From Nitrosomonadales bacterium (GTDB taxonomy: Bacteria > Pseudomonadota > Gammaproteobacteria > Burkholderiales > Gallionellaceae), in assembly GCA_016218415.1 (NCBI GenBank), contig JACRED010000039.1:33778-97777 (forward strand): a DNA stretch of 64,000 nucleotides. Direction: 5' to 3'. The translations under genes and the position numbers were made by a program. The notes beneath the pieces are model-generated. The model had not been told where the DNA came from, searched no databases, and saw only the letters and a program-made list of their open reading frames with translations. Of the stretch, positions 8,921 to 17,111 are shown in pieces. The first letter of the stretch is position 1, and each line of letters opens with the position of its first letter.

Positions 8921-9601
8921 TTACGCCCCGACGCTGGCATCCTGCTCCAGCAACGCGCCTATCTCCTGCAACGATGGCAACTCTTGCAAAGCGCGCAGGT
9001 TCAGATCATCGAGCAGTTGTTTGGTGGTGGCGAACAACTCGGGTTTGCCCGGCGCATCGCGGGTGCCGACGACTTCGACCCAGCCGCGCGTCTCCAGCGT
9101 CTTGAGGATTTGCGAGGAGACTGCGACGCCGCGTATTTCCTCGATGTCGCCGCGCGTGACGGGCTGGTGGTAGGCGATGATCGCGAGTGTTTCCAGCACG
9201 GCGCGCGAGTAGCGCGGCGGCTTCTGCGGGTTGAGACGGTCGAGGTATTGCTGCATCTCGGGCTTGGCGCGGAAGCGCCAGCCGGTTGCCACGCGGCACA
9301 GCTCCACGCCTCTGTCCTGCCAGTCCTGCGCGAGTTCTTCGAGCAGGATTTCCAATTGTTTAGTATCCAGCGACACGTCGCCGAGTTTTTTCAGCTCGGA
9401 AACGGGCAAGGGTTCGGAACTGGTCAGCAGCGCGGTTTCCAGCACGCGCTTGAATTGGCGGGTGTCCATTTTTCCGTCGAACAGGTCGATGCGGATTTCG
9501 GGCGATATGTGCGCGTTGTCACCCTCTCCCCCGCCCTCTCCCATCAAGGGAGCGGGGGCTGGCAGGTCACTCTGCTTCAATGGCTCGGCTTGTTCTGACA
9601 T
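8921..9601 (-). CDS. scpB: Segregation and condensation protein B
   Basis: 226 residues. ScpB binds ScpA and Smc as paired winged-helix subunits of the bacterial condensin. Family pattern is clear from residue 45 onward: the [16 protein letters not shown] start, [18 protein letters not shown] and I-E-E-I-R-G-V. The first 44 residues are unusual, and residues about 14-27 ([14 protein letters not shown]) are encoded by a C-rich dispersed repeat. A GGGGAG ribosome binding site precedes the ATG at 9601, favouring this start; the ATG at 9469 would give a normal-length protein and has a weaker GGAA. The gene overlaps the end of scpA by 35 bases, so the two are translated together. Confidence 0.93.
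   Translation of the reverse strand: MSEQAEPLKQSDLPAPAPLMGEGGGEGDNAHISPEIRIDLFDGKMDTRQFKRVLETALLTSSEPLPVSELKKLGDVSLDTKQLEILLEELAQDWQDRGVELCRVATGWRFRAKPEMQQYLDRLNPQKPPRYSRAVLETLAIIAYHQPVTRGDIEEIRGVAVSSQILKTLETRGWVEVVGTRDAPGKPELFATTKQLLDDLNLRALQELPSLQEIGALLEQDASVGA
9522..9562. repeat. CCCTCTCCC-type dispersed repeat at scpA/scpB junction
   Basis: A pyrimidine-rich arm (CCCTCTCCCCCGCCCTCTCC) faces GGGAGCGGGGGC after a short ATCAA loop. The same style of repeat appears at 63245-63342. It overlaps the first codons of scpB, and would be translated if scpB starts at 9601. Confidence 0.6.
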
Positions 9602-10373
9602 AGATGCTCCCCATGGTTTCGCTTTGCTGGATTTCCACCAGATATTCCTTGGCCAGTTCGAGTATGGCGATGAAGGTGACGATCAGTTTAGGCGCGCCGC
9701 CTTCCAGATCGAACAGCCTGTCGAACTCGACGTATTCGCCGCCCTGCAAACAGCGCAGCACGTGCGTCATCTGCTCGCGCACCGAGAGCTGCTCGCGGCG
9801 CACCTTGTGGTGGGTGTTGAGTTTGGCGCGCGCCAGTATCGCCATCCAGGCATGGCGCAGATCTTCCACGCTGACTTCGGGCAGGCGCTCGCGCACGGTG
9901 GTTTCGATCAGCACGTTAACGATCTCGAAATCGCGCCCGGCCTGCGGCATTTCGTTGAGCTTCTGCGCGGCGATCTTCATCTGTTCGTATTCCAGCAGGC
10001 GGCGCATCAGCTCGGCGCGCGGGTCTTCGCCGCTGTCCTCTTCGCCGATCTTCGGCGGGCGCGGCAGCAACATGCGCGACTTGATCTCGATCAGCACTGC
10101 CGCCATCAGCAGGTAATCCGCCGCCAGCTCCAGGCGATTCTTTTGCATCAACTCGATGTAGGTCATGTACTGGCGGGTCAATTCCGCCATCGGGATGTCC
10201 AGCACATCGAGGTTGTGCCTGCGGATCAGGTACAGCAGCAGGTCCAGCGGCCCCTGGAACGTTTCCAGCACCAGTTCCAGCGCATCCGGCGGGATGTACA
10301 GATCCAGCGGCAGCTCCATCAGCGGTTCGCCGTGGATATGCGCGTGGGGGATCAGGGGCATTTGCGTGTTCAT
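9567..10373 (-). CDS. scpA: Segregation and condensation protein A
   Basis: 268 residues of the kleisin subunit of the Smc-ScpA-ScpB condensin, which compacts and helps segregate the chromosome. The N-terminal signature [23 protein letters not shown] is intact, followed by [21 protein letters not shown]. The C-terminal winged-helix region ends with I-A-I-L-E-L-A-K-E. It lies 9 bases downstream of trpS and overlaps scpB, a common betaproteobacterial arrangement. Confidence 0.96.
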   Translation of the reverse strand: MNTQMPLIPHAHIHGEPLMELPLDLYIPPDALELVLETFQGPLDLLLYLIRRHNLDVLDIPMAELTRQYMTYIELMQKNRLELAADYLLMAAVLIEIKSRMLLPRPPKIGEEDSGEDPRAELMRRLLEYEQMKIAAQKLNEMPQAGRDFEIVNVLIETTVRERLPEVSVEDLRHAWMAILARAKLNTHHKVRREQLSVREQMTHVLRCLQGGEYVEFDRLFDLEGGAPKLIVTFIAILELAKEYLVEIQQSETMGSIYVRTSRAIEAE

Positions 10374-10382
10374 GATCGCCTG

Positions 10383-11585
10383 TCAGCTGTAACCCAGCCC
10401 CATCGCCTCGCGCACGTCGCGCATCGTCTCCTGCGCCAGCTTGCGCGCTTTCTCGCAGCCGTCGGCGATGATGTTGCGCACCAGCGCGGGATCGTCCAGG
10501 TACAGTTGCGCGCGTTCGCGCATCGGGCGCTGCTCTTCGAGCACGGCGTCGATCACCGGCTGCTTGCATTCGATGCAGCCTATGCCCGCGCTCTTGCAGC
10601 CCTGCTGAACCCATTGTTTGGTCTGCTCGTTCGAATACACCTGGTGCAACTGCCATACCGGGCACTTGTCCGGGTTGCCGACATCGGTACGGCGAATACG
10701 CGCCGGGTCGGTCGGCATGGTGCGGATCTTCTTGCTCACACTGGCTTCATCTTCGCGCAAGGTGATGGTGTTGTTGTAGGACTTGGACATCTTCTGCCCG
10801 TCCAGCCCCGGCATTTTCGACGCGACAGTCAGCATCGCCTGCGGCTCGGACAATATCATCTTGCCGCCGCCTTCCAGATAGCCGAACAGGCGCTCGCGGT
10901 CGCCATGGCTCAAGCTCTGCTGTTCGTCCAGCAGGGACTTGGCCGATTCCAGCGCCTCGTCGTCGCCCTGCTGCTGAAAGCGCACACGCAACTCTTGATA
11001 CAGCTTGGCCTTCTTGCCGCCCAGCTTCTTGACGGCAGCCTCGGCCTTCTCTTCGAAGCCAGGTTCGCGCCCGTAGATGTGGTTGAAACGGCGCGCGATC
11101 TCGCGGGTGAATTCGATGTGCGGCACCTGGTCTTCGCCGACCGGCACCTGCGTGGCGCGGTAGATCAGGATATCCGCGCTTTGCAGCAGCGGGTAGCCGA
11201 GAAAACCGTAGGTGCTCAGGTCTTTTTCGGACAGTTTTTCCTGCTGGTCCTTGTAGGTCGGCACGCGTTCCAGCCAGCCCAGCGGCGTGATCATCGACAG
11301 CAGCAGGTGCAGCTCGGCATGCTCGGGCACGCGCGACTGGATGAACAGCGTGGCGTGCGCCGGATCGACGCCCGCCGCCAGCCAGTCCACTACCATGTCC
11401 CAGACGCTCTGCTCGATCACCTGCGGCGTGTCGTAATGCGTGGTCAGCGCATGCCAGTCGGCCACGAAGAACAGGCATTCGTATTCGTGCTGCATCTGCA
11501 CCCAGTTTTTCAGCACCCCGTGGTAATGGCCCAGATGCAGGCTCCCGGTTGGGCGCATGCCCGATAAAACGCGATCAGCAAACAT
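10383..11585 (-). CDS. trpS: Tryptophanyl-tRNA synthetase
   Basis: 400 residues, the longer form found in many betaproteobacteria (the E. coli enzyme has about 334). It charges tRNA-Trp. It is a class I synthetase: the HIGH-type motif is H-L-G-H-Y-H-G at residues 17-23, preceded by S-G-M-R-P-T-G-S-L, and the KMSKS loop is K-M-S-K-S-Y-N-N near residue 264. The insert between residues about 180 and 250, rich in Lys and Glu (A-V-K-K-L-G-G-K-K-A-K-L), accounts for the extra length. The C-terminus follows the C-I-E-C-K-Q-P-V-I-D region. It lies 6 bases downstream of the M50 protease gene. Confidence 0.96.
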   Translation of the reverse strand: MFADRVLSGMRPTGSLHLGHYHGVLKNWVQMQHEYECLFFVADWHALTTHYDTPQVIEQSVWDMVVDWLAAGVDPAHATLFIQSRVPEHAELHLLLSMITPLGWLERVPTYKDQQEKLSEKDLSTYGFLGYPLLQSADILIYRATQVPVGEDQVPHIEFTREIARRFNHIYGREPGFEEKAEAAVKKLGGKKAKLYQELRVRFQQQGDDEALESAKSLLDEQQSLSHGDRERLFGYLEGGGKMILSEPQAMLTVASKMPGLDGQKMSKSYNNTITLREDEASVSKKIRTMPTDPARIRRTDVGNPDKCPVWQLHQVYSNEQTKQWVQQGCKSAGIGCIECKQPVIDAVLEEQRPMRERAQLYLDDPALVRNIIADGCEKARKLAQETMRDVREAMGLGYS

Positions 11586-11591
11586 TTTGTA

Positions 11592-12239
11592 TTAAATCCC
11601 AAATAACAACGAAATCAATCGATACACCAGATTCACCAGCGGCAGCAGTATCCAGCCCAACACCGGGGTAATCGCCAGAAAGATCAGGATGAACATGCCG
11701 TAAGGCTCGATCTTCGCCAGCTGATACGCCTGCCGGTGCGGCAACAGGCTGACCGCAACGCGCCCGCCGTCCAGCGGCGGCAACGGCAACAGGTTCAGCA
11801 CCATCAGGATGACGTTTATTTTAATCCCCCATTCGGCCATGCCCAACAGCGGCTCGGCAAAATAATTGTCGGGGTACCACCAGGTCAGCTTGAAGAGCAG
11901 CCCCCAACCCAGCGCCATCGCCAGATTCGACGCCGGCCCGGCGATCGCCACCCATAGCATATCCTGCTTGGGGCGGCGCAACGCGGCGAAATTGACCGGC
12001 ACCGGCTTGGCCCAGCCGAACAGGACTCCGCCCAGCACCAGCGTCAGCAGCGGCAGCAACACCGTGCCGACCGGATCGATGTGGCGCATCGGATTCAGGC
12101 TGATGCGGCCTTCCTGATAGGCGGTCATGTCGCCGAAATGCCGCGCCACGTAACCGTGCGCGGCTTCGTGCAATGTGATGGCGAACAGGATAGGAATGGC
12201 CGCCAGCGTGATGGTTTGTATCAGTTGATCCAGTTGCAT
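11592..12239 (-). CDS. Site-2 protease family protein (peptidase M50)
   Basis: 215 residues, almost all hydrophobic, with four or five transmembrane segments. The zinc-binding H-E-A-A-H motif is at about residues 24-28 inside the first segment, and the third ligand lies in N-L-L-P-L-P-P-L-D-G-G-R. These are the hallmarks of the short M50B family that usually lacks a PDZ domain. The substrate is not known. The start is 1 base from the stop of yciO, and trpS follows, so all three are probably co-transcribed; this linkage with trpS and scpAB is common in betaproteobacteria. Confidence 0.92.
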   Translation of the reverse strand: MQLDQLIQTITLAAIPILFAITLHEAAHGYVARHFGDMTAYQEGRISLNPMRHIDPVGTVLLPLLTLVLGGVLFGWAKPVPVNFAALRRPKQDMLWVAIAGPASNLAMALGWGLLFKLTWWYPDNYFAEPLLGMAEWGIKINVILMVLNLLPLPPLDGGRVAVSLLPHRQAYQLAKIEPYGMFILIFLAITPVLGWILLPLVNLVYRLISLLFGI

Positions 12240-12868
12240 TATTCCTCGATTCCAAAAGGTGAAACATTGCCCTTGCCGCGCCGCAGCATCACCGGCACAT
12301 CGCCGGTCAGATCGATCACGGTGGTGAAGTCCATGCCCACCGCACCGCCGTCTATCACCAGTTCGACCTGTTTTTCCAGCAGATCGCGGATGTGCCCGGC
12401 ATCGTTCAGCGGCCCTTCTTCATCCGGCAGGATCAGCGTGGAGCTGCACATCGGCTCGCCGAGTTCTTCGAGCAAGGCCAGCGCCACCGGATGATCGGGG
12501 ATGCGGATGCCGACGGTGCTGCGCTTGGGATGCTGCAGACGCTTGGGGACTTCCTTGGTCGCCTCCAGGATGAAGGTATAACTGCCCGGCGTGTTGCTCT
12601 TCAGCAGGCGGAATTTCACGTTATCCACCCGCGCATAGCGGGAGATCTCCGACAGGTCGCGGCACATCAGCGTCAGGTGATGCTGCTCGTCCAGCTGGCG
12701 TATCTGGCGGATGCGCGTCACCGCATGCTTGTCGTCCAGATGGCAGCCCAGCGCGTAACTGGAGTCGGTGGGATACACCACGATACCGCCGTCGCGCAGC
12801 ATCGCCGCCGCCTGACGGATCAGGCGCGGCTGCGGGTTGTCTGCATGGATGGTGAAGAACTGCGACAT
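12239..12868 (-). CDS. yciO: Sua5/YciO/YrdC family protein
   Basis: 209 residues starting at the ATG in the TGATG overlap with the rnm stop. The YrdC fold is evident: G-G-I-V-V-Y-P-T-D-S-S-Y-A-L-G-C near residue 27, R-Q-L-D-E-Q-H-H-L-T-L-M-C, and G-I-R-I-P-D-H-P. The family contains the threonylcarbamoyl-AMP synthases of t6A tRNA modification. In the YciO branch, the KRS-x-N signature of TsaC is replaced, as here by Q-L-D-E-Q-H-H, and activity is reported to be weak. Adjacency to rnm matches E. coli, where yciO and yciV are neighbours, and that is why I use this symbol. Confidence 0.88.
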   Translation of the reverse strand: MSQFFTIHADNPQPRLIRQAAAMLRDGGIVVYPTDSSYALGCHLDDKHAVTRIRQIRQLDEQHHLTLMCRDLSEISRYARVDNVKFRLLKSNTPGSYTFILEATKEVPKRLQHPKRSTVGIRIPDHPVALALLEELGEPMCSSTLILPDEEGPLNDAGHIRDLLEKQVELVIDGGAVGMDFTTVIDLTGDVPVMLRRGKGNVSPFGIEE

Positions 12869-13743
12869 CAGGCCGCCTTCAAAACGGGCGGATGCTCCCA
12901 GCTTTCCCACACCGGCCTGCAACCCAGCGGGAAATCCGGCAAACGCCCCATGTCGCGCCAGCTTTCGCCCGGCCCGTGGAAATCGGAACCGCATGAACAC
13001 AGCAGATTGAACTCTTCCGCATAGCGCGCAAATTCGGCGTATTGCTCGGGCGTGTGACTGCCGGTCACGACCTCCACCGCCTGACCGCCCGCCTCGACAA
13101 ACTCGGCCAGCAATTCGCGCATGGTCTTCTTGCCCATACCGGCGCGCCCGCACATATAGCGTCCGGGATGCGCCAGCACCGCCACCCCGCCGCTGCCGCG
13201 TATCCAGGCTATCGCGTCCTGCAAGACCGCCCACTGGTGCGGCACATAGCCCGGCTTGCCCTTCACCAGATAGCGGTTGAACACGCTCTTCACATCCTTG
13301 CAATGTCCGGTCTCGACCAGATAACGCGCAAAATGGGTGCGGCCTATCATATTGGGATTCCCCGCAAAGTGATACGCGCCCTGCAATACCCCGCCTATGC
13401 CGGCCTTGGCCAATTCGTCGGCCATCTTTCTGGCGCGCTCGCCGCGGCCGCTGCGCACGCTGCGCAAACCTTCGGCCAGCGGCGGATAGGCCGGGTCTAT
13501 GCCCAGGCCGACGATGTGCAGGGTATGCGTGCGCCAGGACACGGATATCTCCACGCCGCTGATGAAACTCATGCCCAGCCGCACCGCCGCTGCGCGCGCC
13601 TCATCCAGCCCTTCCATGTCGTCGTGGTCGGTCAGGGCCAGCACTTTCACGCCGCGCTCGGCTGCGCGCTCCACCACCTCCGTAGGCGTGAGCGTGCCGT
13701 CGGAGATGCGGGAATGGCAATGCAGGTCGTAATCCAGCATCAA
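12868..13743 (-). CDS. rnm: PHP-domain phosphatase / 5'-3' exonuclease, RNase AM type
   Basis: 291 residues with the PHP metal-binding motifs: D-L-H-C-H-S-R-I-S-D-G near the N-terminus, L-T-D-H-D, G-V-E-I-S-V, L-A-H-P-G-R-Y and S-D-F-H. Members related to E. coli YciV/RNase AM hydrolyse 3',5'-bisphosphate nucleotides and mature the 5' ends of small RNAs and rRNAs. The start has two consecutive ATG codons and overlaps the stop of rnfH. Position next to yciO supports the assignment. Confidence 0.9.
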   Translation of the reverse strand: MMLDYDLHCHSRISDGTLTPTEVVERAAERGVKVLALTDHDDMEGLDEARAAAVRLGMSFISGVEISVSWRTHTLHIVGLGIDPAYPPLAEGLRSVRSGRGERARKMADELAKAGIGGVLQGAYHFAGNPNMIGRTHFARYLVETGHCKDVKSVFNRYLVKGKPGYVPHQWAVLQDAIAWIRGSGGVAVLAHPGRYMCGRAGMGKKTMRELLAEFVEAGGQAVEVVTGSHTPEQYAEFARYAEEFNLLCSCGSDFHGPGESWRDMGRLPDFPLGCRPVWESWEHPPVLKAA

Positions 13744-14051
13744 GCGTCACCGCCGCCCTTCTTCATGACCTTCCCCTCTTCGGCGCGTTTCCTGCGCACT
13801 TCCTTGGGATCGGCGATCAGCGGGCGGTAGATTTCGATGCGATCCTTGTCGCGCAGCACGGCGTCGCCCTTGGTCAGCTTGCCGAAGATGCCCAACTTGT
13901 TTGTGGACAGGTCGATCGCGGGGTATTTTTGCAGGATGCCGCTGGCCTGGATCGCCTCGGCCACCGTCGTGCCCGCCGCCACCTGCTGCCTGAGCAGTGT
14001 CTGCTCGTTGGGCAGGGCATACACCACTTCGATGTTGATTTTTTCAGTCAT
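13740..14051 (-). CDS. rnfH: RnfH-family ubiquitin-like protein
   Basis: 103 residues of the RnfH family, a beta-grasp fold of unknown biochemical role. The N-terminal E-V-V-Y-A-L-P and the central L-G-I-F-G-K motif with R-D-K-D-R-I-E-I-Y-R-P-L are characteristic. The Lys-rich tail is typical. It sits immediately after ratA (4-base overlap) and before rnm; the smpB-ratA-rnfH neighbourhood is widely conserved in beta- and gammaproteobacteria. Confidence 0.93.
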   Translation of the reverse strand: MTEKINIEVVYALPNEQTLLRQQVAAGTTVAEAIQASGILQKYPAIDLSTNKLGIFGKLTKGDAVLRDKDRIEIYRPLIADPKEVRRKRAEEGKVMKKGGGDA

Positions 14052-14485
14052 TTATTCGTATAAACCTTTTCTGCGCGGTGGATAAAAGCATCCACGAAAC
14101 TGTTGGCTATGTAATGAAACACCGGCCCGACCAGCTTCTCCAGCAGCTTGCTGGAAAATTCATAGTGCAGGCGAAACTCTATTTTACAGGCTGTATCGCT
14201 CAACGGGATAAATCTCCAGCTGCCGTCCAGATGTTTGAACGGCCCATCCTGCAACGTCATGTCGATCCGATACGGGGGAGTGCGCGCGTTCTCGGTGGTG
14301 AAATGCTGTTTGATGTGGTGATAATCGATGTGCACAGTGGCATGCACCGTGGTGCCGTCCAGCGCGCTGACACTGGCACCGCCGCACCAAGGCAGGAACT
14401 GCGGGTATTCCTCCACGCGATCCACCAGGTTGAACATCTGCTCCGCGCTGTGCGCAACCAGCACTGTTTTCTCAACTAACGCCAT
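14048..14485 (-). CDS. ratA: RatA/COQ10-type START-domain protein
   Basis: 145 residues from the ATG at 14485; a GTG at 14545 would add 20 residues with no family match. The sequence [18 protein letters not shown] and [10 protein letters not shown] is diagnostic of the polyketide-cyclase/START fold shared by RatA and mitochondrial COQ10. E. coli RatA was reported to block ribosome subunit association, while COQ10 relatives bind ubiquinone; which role applies here is open. It is divergent from smpB with 90 bases between starts. Confidence 0.92.
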   Translation of the reverse strand: MALVEKTVLVAHSAEQMFNLVDRVEEYPQFLPWCGGASVSALDGTTVHATVHIDYHHIKQHFTTENARTPPYRIDMTLQDGPFKHLDGSWRFIPLSDTACKIEFRLHYEFSSKLLEKLVGPVFHYIANSFVDAFIHRAEKVYTNK

Positions 14486-14575
14486 TACCAGACACCATCG
14501 CCAACCGGGGCCGCCATTCCAAAGGCTGGTAGAATAGCCGAACACACCATAAAACTCACCTGCAATTCACCCGTA

Positions 14576-15025
14576 ATGAGCATCATCCAGAACAAAAAAG
14601 CCTTTCACGAATACTTCATCGAAGACAAATATGAAGCCGGCATCATGCTGGAAGGCTGGGAAGTCAAGGCTATCCGTGCCGGACGCGCACAACTGAAAGA
14701 AGCTTACGTGATGGTCAAGGACGGCGAGCTGTACCTGCTCGGCTCGCACATCAGCCCGCTGCTCAACGCCTCCACCCACATCCATCCCGACCCGGTGCGC
14801 ACCCGCAAACTGCTGCTGCACAAACAGGAGATCGACAAAATCATCGGCAAGGTGCAGCGCGCCGGCTATACGCTGATGCCGCTGGACATGCACTACAAGG
14901 GAGGCCGCGTCAAACTCGAGATCGGCCTCGCCAAAGGCAAGAAACAGCATGACAAACGGGCGACCGAGCGAGAAAAGGACGCCAAACGCGAGGCTGCTCA
15001 AGCCGTAAAAAAGGAGCGGCGCTAA
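14576..15025 (+). CDS. smpB: SsrA-binding protein SmpB
   Basis: 149 residues, the usual length. SmpB binds tmRNA and brings it to stalled ribosomes in trans-translation. The OB-fold core reads [18 protein letters not shown], followed by L-L-G-S-H-I-S-P and R-T-R-K-L-L-L-H. The C-terminal tail ([14 protein letters not shown]) is the part that enters the mRNA channel. No strong ribosome binding site is visible. A second copy of the last 66 bases, including the stop, lies 82 bases downstream. The tmRNA gene itself is not in the window. Confidence 0.97.
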   Translation: MSIIQNKKAFHEYFIEDKYEAGIMLEGWEVKAIRAGRAQLKEAYVMVKDGELYLLGSHISPLLNASTHIHPDPVRTRKLLLHKQEIDKIIGKVQRAGYTLMPLDMHYKGGRVKLEIGLAKGKKQHDKRATEREKDAKREAAQAVKKERR

Positions 15026-15050
15026 GCATATGCCCGTTTGCGGCGTAGAC

Positions 15051-15073
15051 TAACATTCGTGCAGCGAATGTTA
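15051..15073. other. Perfect 9-bp inverted repeat downstream of smpB
   Basis: TAACATTCG at 15051-15059 faces CGAATGTTA at 15065-15073 across five bases. It lacks a T run, so it is a weak candidate for a terminator. It lies in the 82-bp segment that separates the two copies of the smpB 3' end and may be the remains of an inserted element. Confidence 0.55.
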
Positions 15074-15107
15074 AGCCCGCAACGCGAGCGGTCGGAGCCA
15101 CAAGCTC

Positions 15108-15173
15108 GCTACCGAACGTGAAAAGGATGCCAAGCGGGAAGCGTCTCAGGCCGTGAAAAAGGAGCGGCGCTAA
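15108..15173 (+). pseudogene. Displaced second copy of the smpB 3' end
   Basis: The 66 bases encode [21 protein letters not shown] and a stop, matching the end of smpB residue for residue except for one Ala-to-Ser change. At the DNA level there are 11 differences, 10 of them silent. The three residues before it (S-H-K-L) resemble the Q-H-D-K-R of smpB. There is no start or ribosome binding site of its own, so it is not expected to be translated separately. Confidence 0.85.
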
Positions 15174-15237
15174 ATTCTGCAGAACCGAATTGCCCACCGC
15201 ATGTCCTACCTCGACCTGTTCCGGAAAGAGGCAGCCC

Positions 15238-15831
15238 ATGAAACCGCTGATCCGATTATTTCTCATCCTCGCCGCACTGCTACCCGCCGCGAGCCACGTT
15301 TACGCGAAAGGAACCGCCATGACCGAAACCCGACAAGCCGCCTATCTGGCCGGCGGTTGCTTCTGGGGGATGGAAGAACTGGTGCGCCAGATACCCGGCG
15401 TACTGGGAACCGAAGTCGGCTATACCGGCGGCGAAACGCCGAATGCGGTCTACCAGCAGGTCAAGACCGGGCGCACCGGCCATGCGGAATCGCTGAAGAT
15501 CGTGTTCGATCCCGTGCAACTCACCTATCGTCACCTGCTGTTCGAGTTCTTCCGCATGCACAACCCGACCACGCGCAACAAGCAGGGCAACGACATCGGC
15601 ACACAGTACCGCTCGGCGATCTTCTATCTCGATGAAACACAAAAAAGTACCGCCGAAGAAGTCATCAGGACCGTGGACGCTTCCGGCGACTGGGGCGCGC
15701 CGGTCGTCACCGAAGTCGTGCCGTACAGGGAGTTTTACCGCGCCGAGGAATATCACCAGAAATATCTGGTCAAGCATCCGGATGGCTATACCTGCCACTT
15801 TGTGCGGCGGTTGGGATTGGGGGAGAAGTAG
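15238..15831 (+). CDS. msrA: Peptide methionine sulfoxide reductase A, exported
   Basis: 197 residues from the ATG at 15238, which is preceded by a GAGG ribosome binding site. The enzyme reduces methionine-S-sulfoxide in proteins. The catalytic cysteine is in G-G-C-F-W-G-M-E, about 40 residues in. The first 22 or so residues (K-P-L-I-R-L-F-L-I-L-A-A-L-L-P) form a cleavable signal peptide ending S-H-V-Y-A, so this copy should work in the periplasm. Other conserved blocks are G-Y-T-G-G, G-H-A-E-S, N-D-I-G-T-Q-Y-R-S and Y-H-Q-K-Y-L. An ATG at 15190 would disrupt the signal peptide and is rejected. Periplasmic MsrA is rarer than the cytosolic form. Confidence 0.93.
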   Translation: MKPLIRLFLILAALLPAASHVYAKGTAMTETRQAAYLAGGCFWGMEELVRQIPGVLGTEVGYTGGETPNAVYQQVKTGRTGHAESLKIVFDPVQLTYRHLLFEFFRMHNPTTRNKQGNDIGTQYRSAIFYLDETQKSTAEEVIRTVDASGDWGAPVVTEVVPYREFYRAEEYHQKYLVKHPDGYTCHFVRRLGLGEK

Positions 15832-15838
15832 CATTTAA

Positions 15839-15914
15839 TGGTGCCGAAGAGAGGAATCGAACCTCCGACCTACGCGTTACGAGTGCGTTGCTCTACCAAC
15901 TGAGCTACTTCGGC
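15839..15914 (-). tRNA. tRNA-Thr (anticodon CGT)
   Basis: A 76-base cloverleaf including encoded CCA. The acceptor stem is GCCGAAG/CTTCGGC, the D arm is GCTCAGTTGGTAGAGC, and the T loop is GGTTCGATTCC. The anticodon loop is CTCGTAA, giving anticodon CGT for ACG codons. The closing pair of the anticodon stem is A31 with C39, a mismatch where an A-U pair is expected. Confidence 0.93.
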
Positions 15915-15927
15915 AATGACGCCGCAA

Positions 15928-15933
15928 ATTATA
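15928..15933 (-). promoter_or_regulatory. -10 element of the tRNA-Thr promoter
   Basis: On the minus strand the bases read TATAAT, an exact consensus -10 box, 14 bases before the mature 5' end of the tRNA. No good -35 hexamer lies 16-18 bases upstream; the sequence there is GC-rich. Confidence 0.5.
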
Positions 15934-16041
15934 GATGACGCGCCGCGCTTAGTGCCACCCTTTTGACATGGTGGTGCGTAGCACTCGGGTGCGGGGCAAG
16001 GGGTGAGGCGGCTCCTCCCGCGCCCGCGCTATCGCGCCCTG

Positions 16042-17109
16042 TCAGAACCGCCAGCGGTATTCATCCACGGCCAAAGGTTGCGGCTCGCCCTCGATCTCGT
16101 TGAGCAGCAATTCCGCGCTGGCCAGCGACATGGTCACGCCGTAGCGGAAGTGACCGCTGTTGGCATACAGGTTGGCAATATGCGGATGCCTGCCTATGGT
16201 GGGGATATTGTCCGGCGAACCGGGGCGGAAACCCGCCCAATGCCGAACCGGCTGGATGCCGCGCCATTCCGGGAAGATTTCACACACGCGTTTCATCAGG
16301 CTATCGCGCGCCTCGACAGTGGTGGATTTGTCGAAGCCGACATCCTCCAGCGTGCTGCCCACCAGCACATGCCCGTCTCGTCGCGGGATCAGATACAAGT
16401 CCTGTTTGAGCAGGATATGCCGGAACGGCGGCTCATCGAATTTAAACAGCAGTATCTGCCCGCGTATCGGACGGATCTCCAGGTTGAGCGCATGCTCGCC
16501 CAGCAGCACCTTGCTCCACGCACCCGCCGCAACGATGTAGGCATCCGCAACGAGCTTATCCCGCGCGGTGTGCAGCGCAACCACGCGATCGCCGACGATT
16601 TCGAATTTCCGTACTTCATGCTGCTCGAGGATCACGCCGCCCAGCATCTCCACGCGCGCGCGCAATGCGCTTAACAGGCGGGGATTGCGCACCTGCGCGA
16701 CTTCCGGCAACAGCAGGCCGGTCCCCTGAGCGCCATGCAAATGACCGGCCAGCCCGACCTCCTGCAACGCGACCTGGTGCTGCGCGCACCACAGCCCGGC
16801 CCTCTGCTGCTGAAACGGCGGCAACAACAGCATGCCGCTGCGCTGATATTCCGGATCGATGCCGGTCGTGGCATGCAGCAGCGCGGCGGCTTCGCCGAAC
16901 ATGCCCATGCCGCGATGCGCGAGATGCGTGACAGGCTCCCGGTAATCCCATGAGCACAGCGGCGACAGGATGCCGCCACCGGCCCACGAGGCTTCCTGCC
17001 CGGCTGTGCCGCGCTCCGCCAGCGTCACGCGGTAGCCGGCTTGCAACAGGGAGATCGCACTGGTCAGCCCTATCGTACCGGCACCGACGATCAGGAAATC
17101 AGCGGGCAC
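16042..17109 (-). CDS. thiO: Glycine oxidase ThiO (FAD-dependent amine oxidase)
   Basis: 355 residues from a GTG start at 17109, three bases after the ispH stop. The protein begins P-A-D-F-L-I-V-G-A-G-T-I-G-L, a dinucleotide-binding Rossmann fold for FAD. Later motifs include W-A-G-G-G-I-L-S-P-L near residue 45, I-R-P-I-R-G-Q-I-L, and the C-terminal G-H-F-R-Y-G-V-T-M-S. It belongs to the DAO family; in ThiO the product of glycine oxidation is dehydroglycine for the thiazole ring of thiamine. A D-amino acid dehydrogenase is an alternative. No thiamine gene is adjacent; the pairing with ispH is known in other betaproteobacteria. Confidence 0.85.
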   Translation of the reverse strand: MPADFLIVGAGTIGLTSAISLLQAGYRVTLAERGTAGQEASWAGGGILSPLCSWDYREPVTHLAHRGMGMFGEAAALLHATTGIDPEYQRSGMLLLPPFQQQRAGLWCAQHQVALQEVGLAGHLHGAQGTGLLLPEVAQVRNPRLLSALRARVEMLGGVILEQHEVRKFEIVGDRVVALHTARDKLVADAYIVAAGAWSKVLLGEHALNLEIRPIRGQILLFKFDEPPFRHILLKQDLYLIPRRDGHVLVGSTLEDVGFDKSTTVEARDSLMKRVCEIFPEWRGIQPVRHWAGFRPGSPDNIPTIGRHPHIANLYANSGHFRYGVTMSLASAELLLNEIEGEPQPLAVDEYRWRF

Positions 17110-17111
17110 AG

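Noticed and set aside
9231..11567. A 778-codon plus-strand frame opposite scpB, scpA and trpS
   Set aside because: GC-rich antisense reading of real genes; sequence is low-complexity and has no family match.
15963..15990. TTGACA on the plus strand near the tRNA-Thr gene as a promoter
   Set aside because: No -10 box lies 16-19 bases downstream and no plus-strand gene follows.
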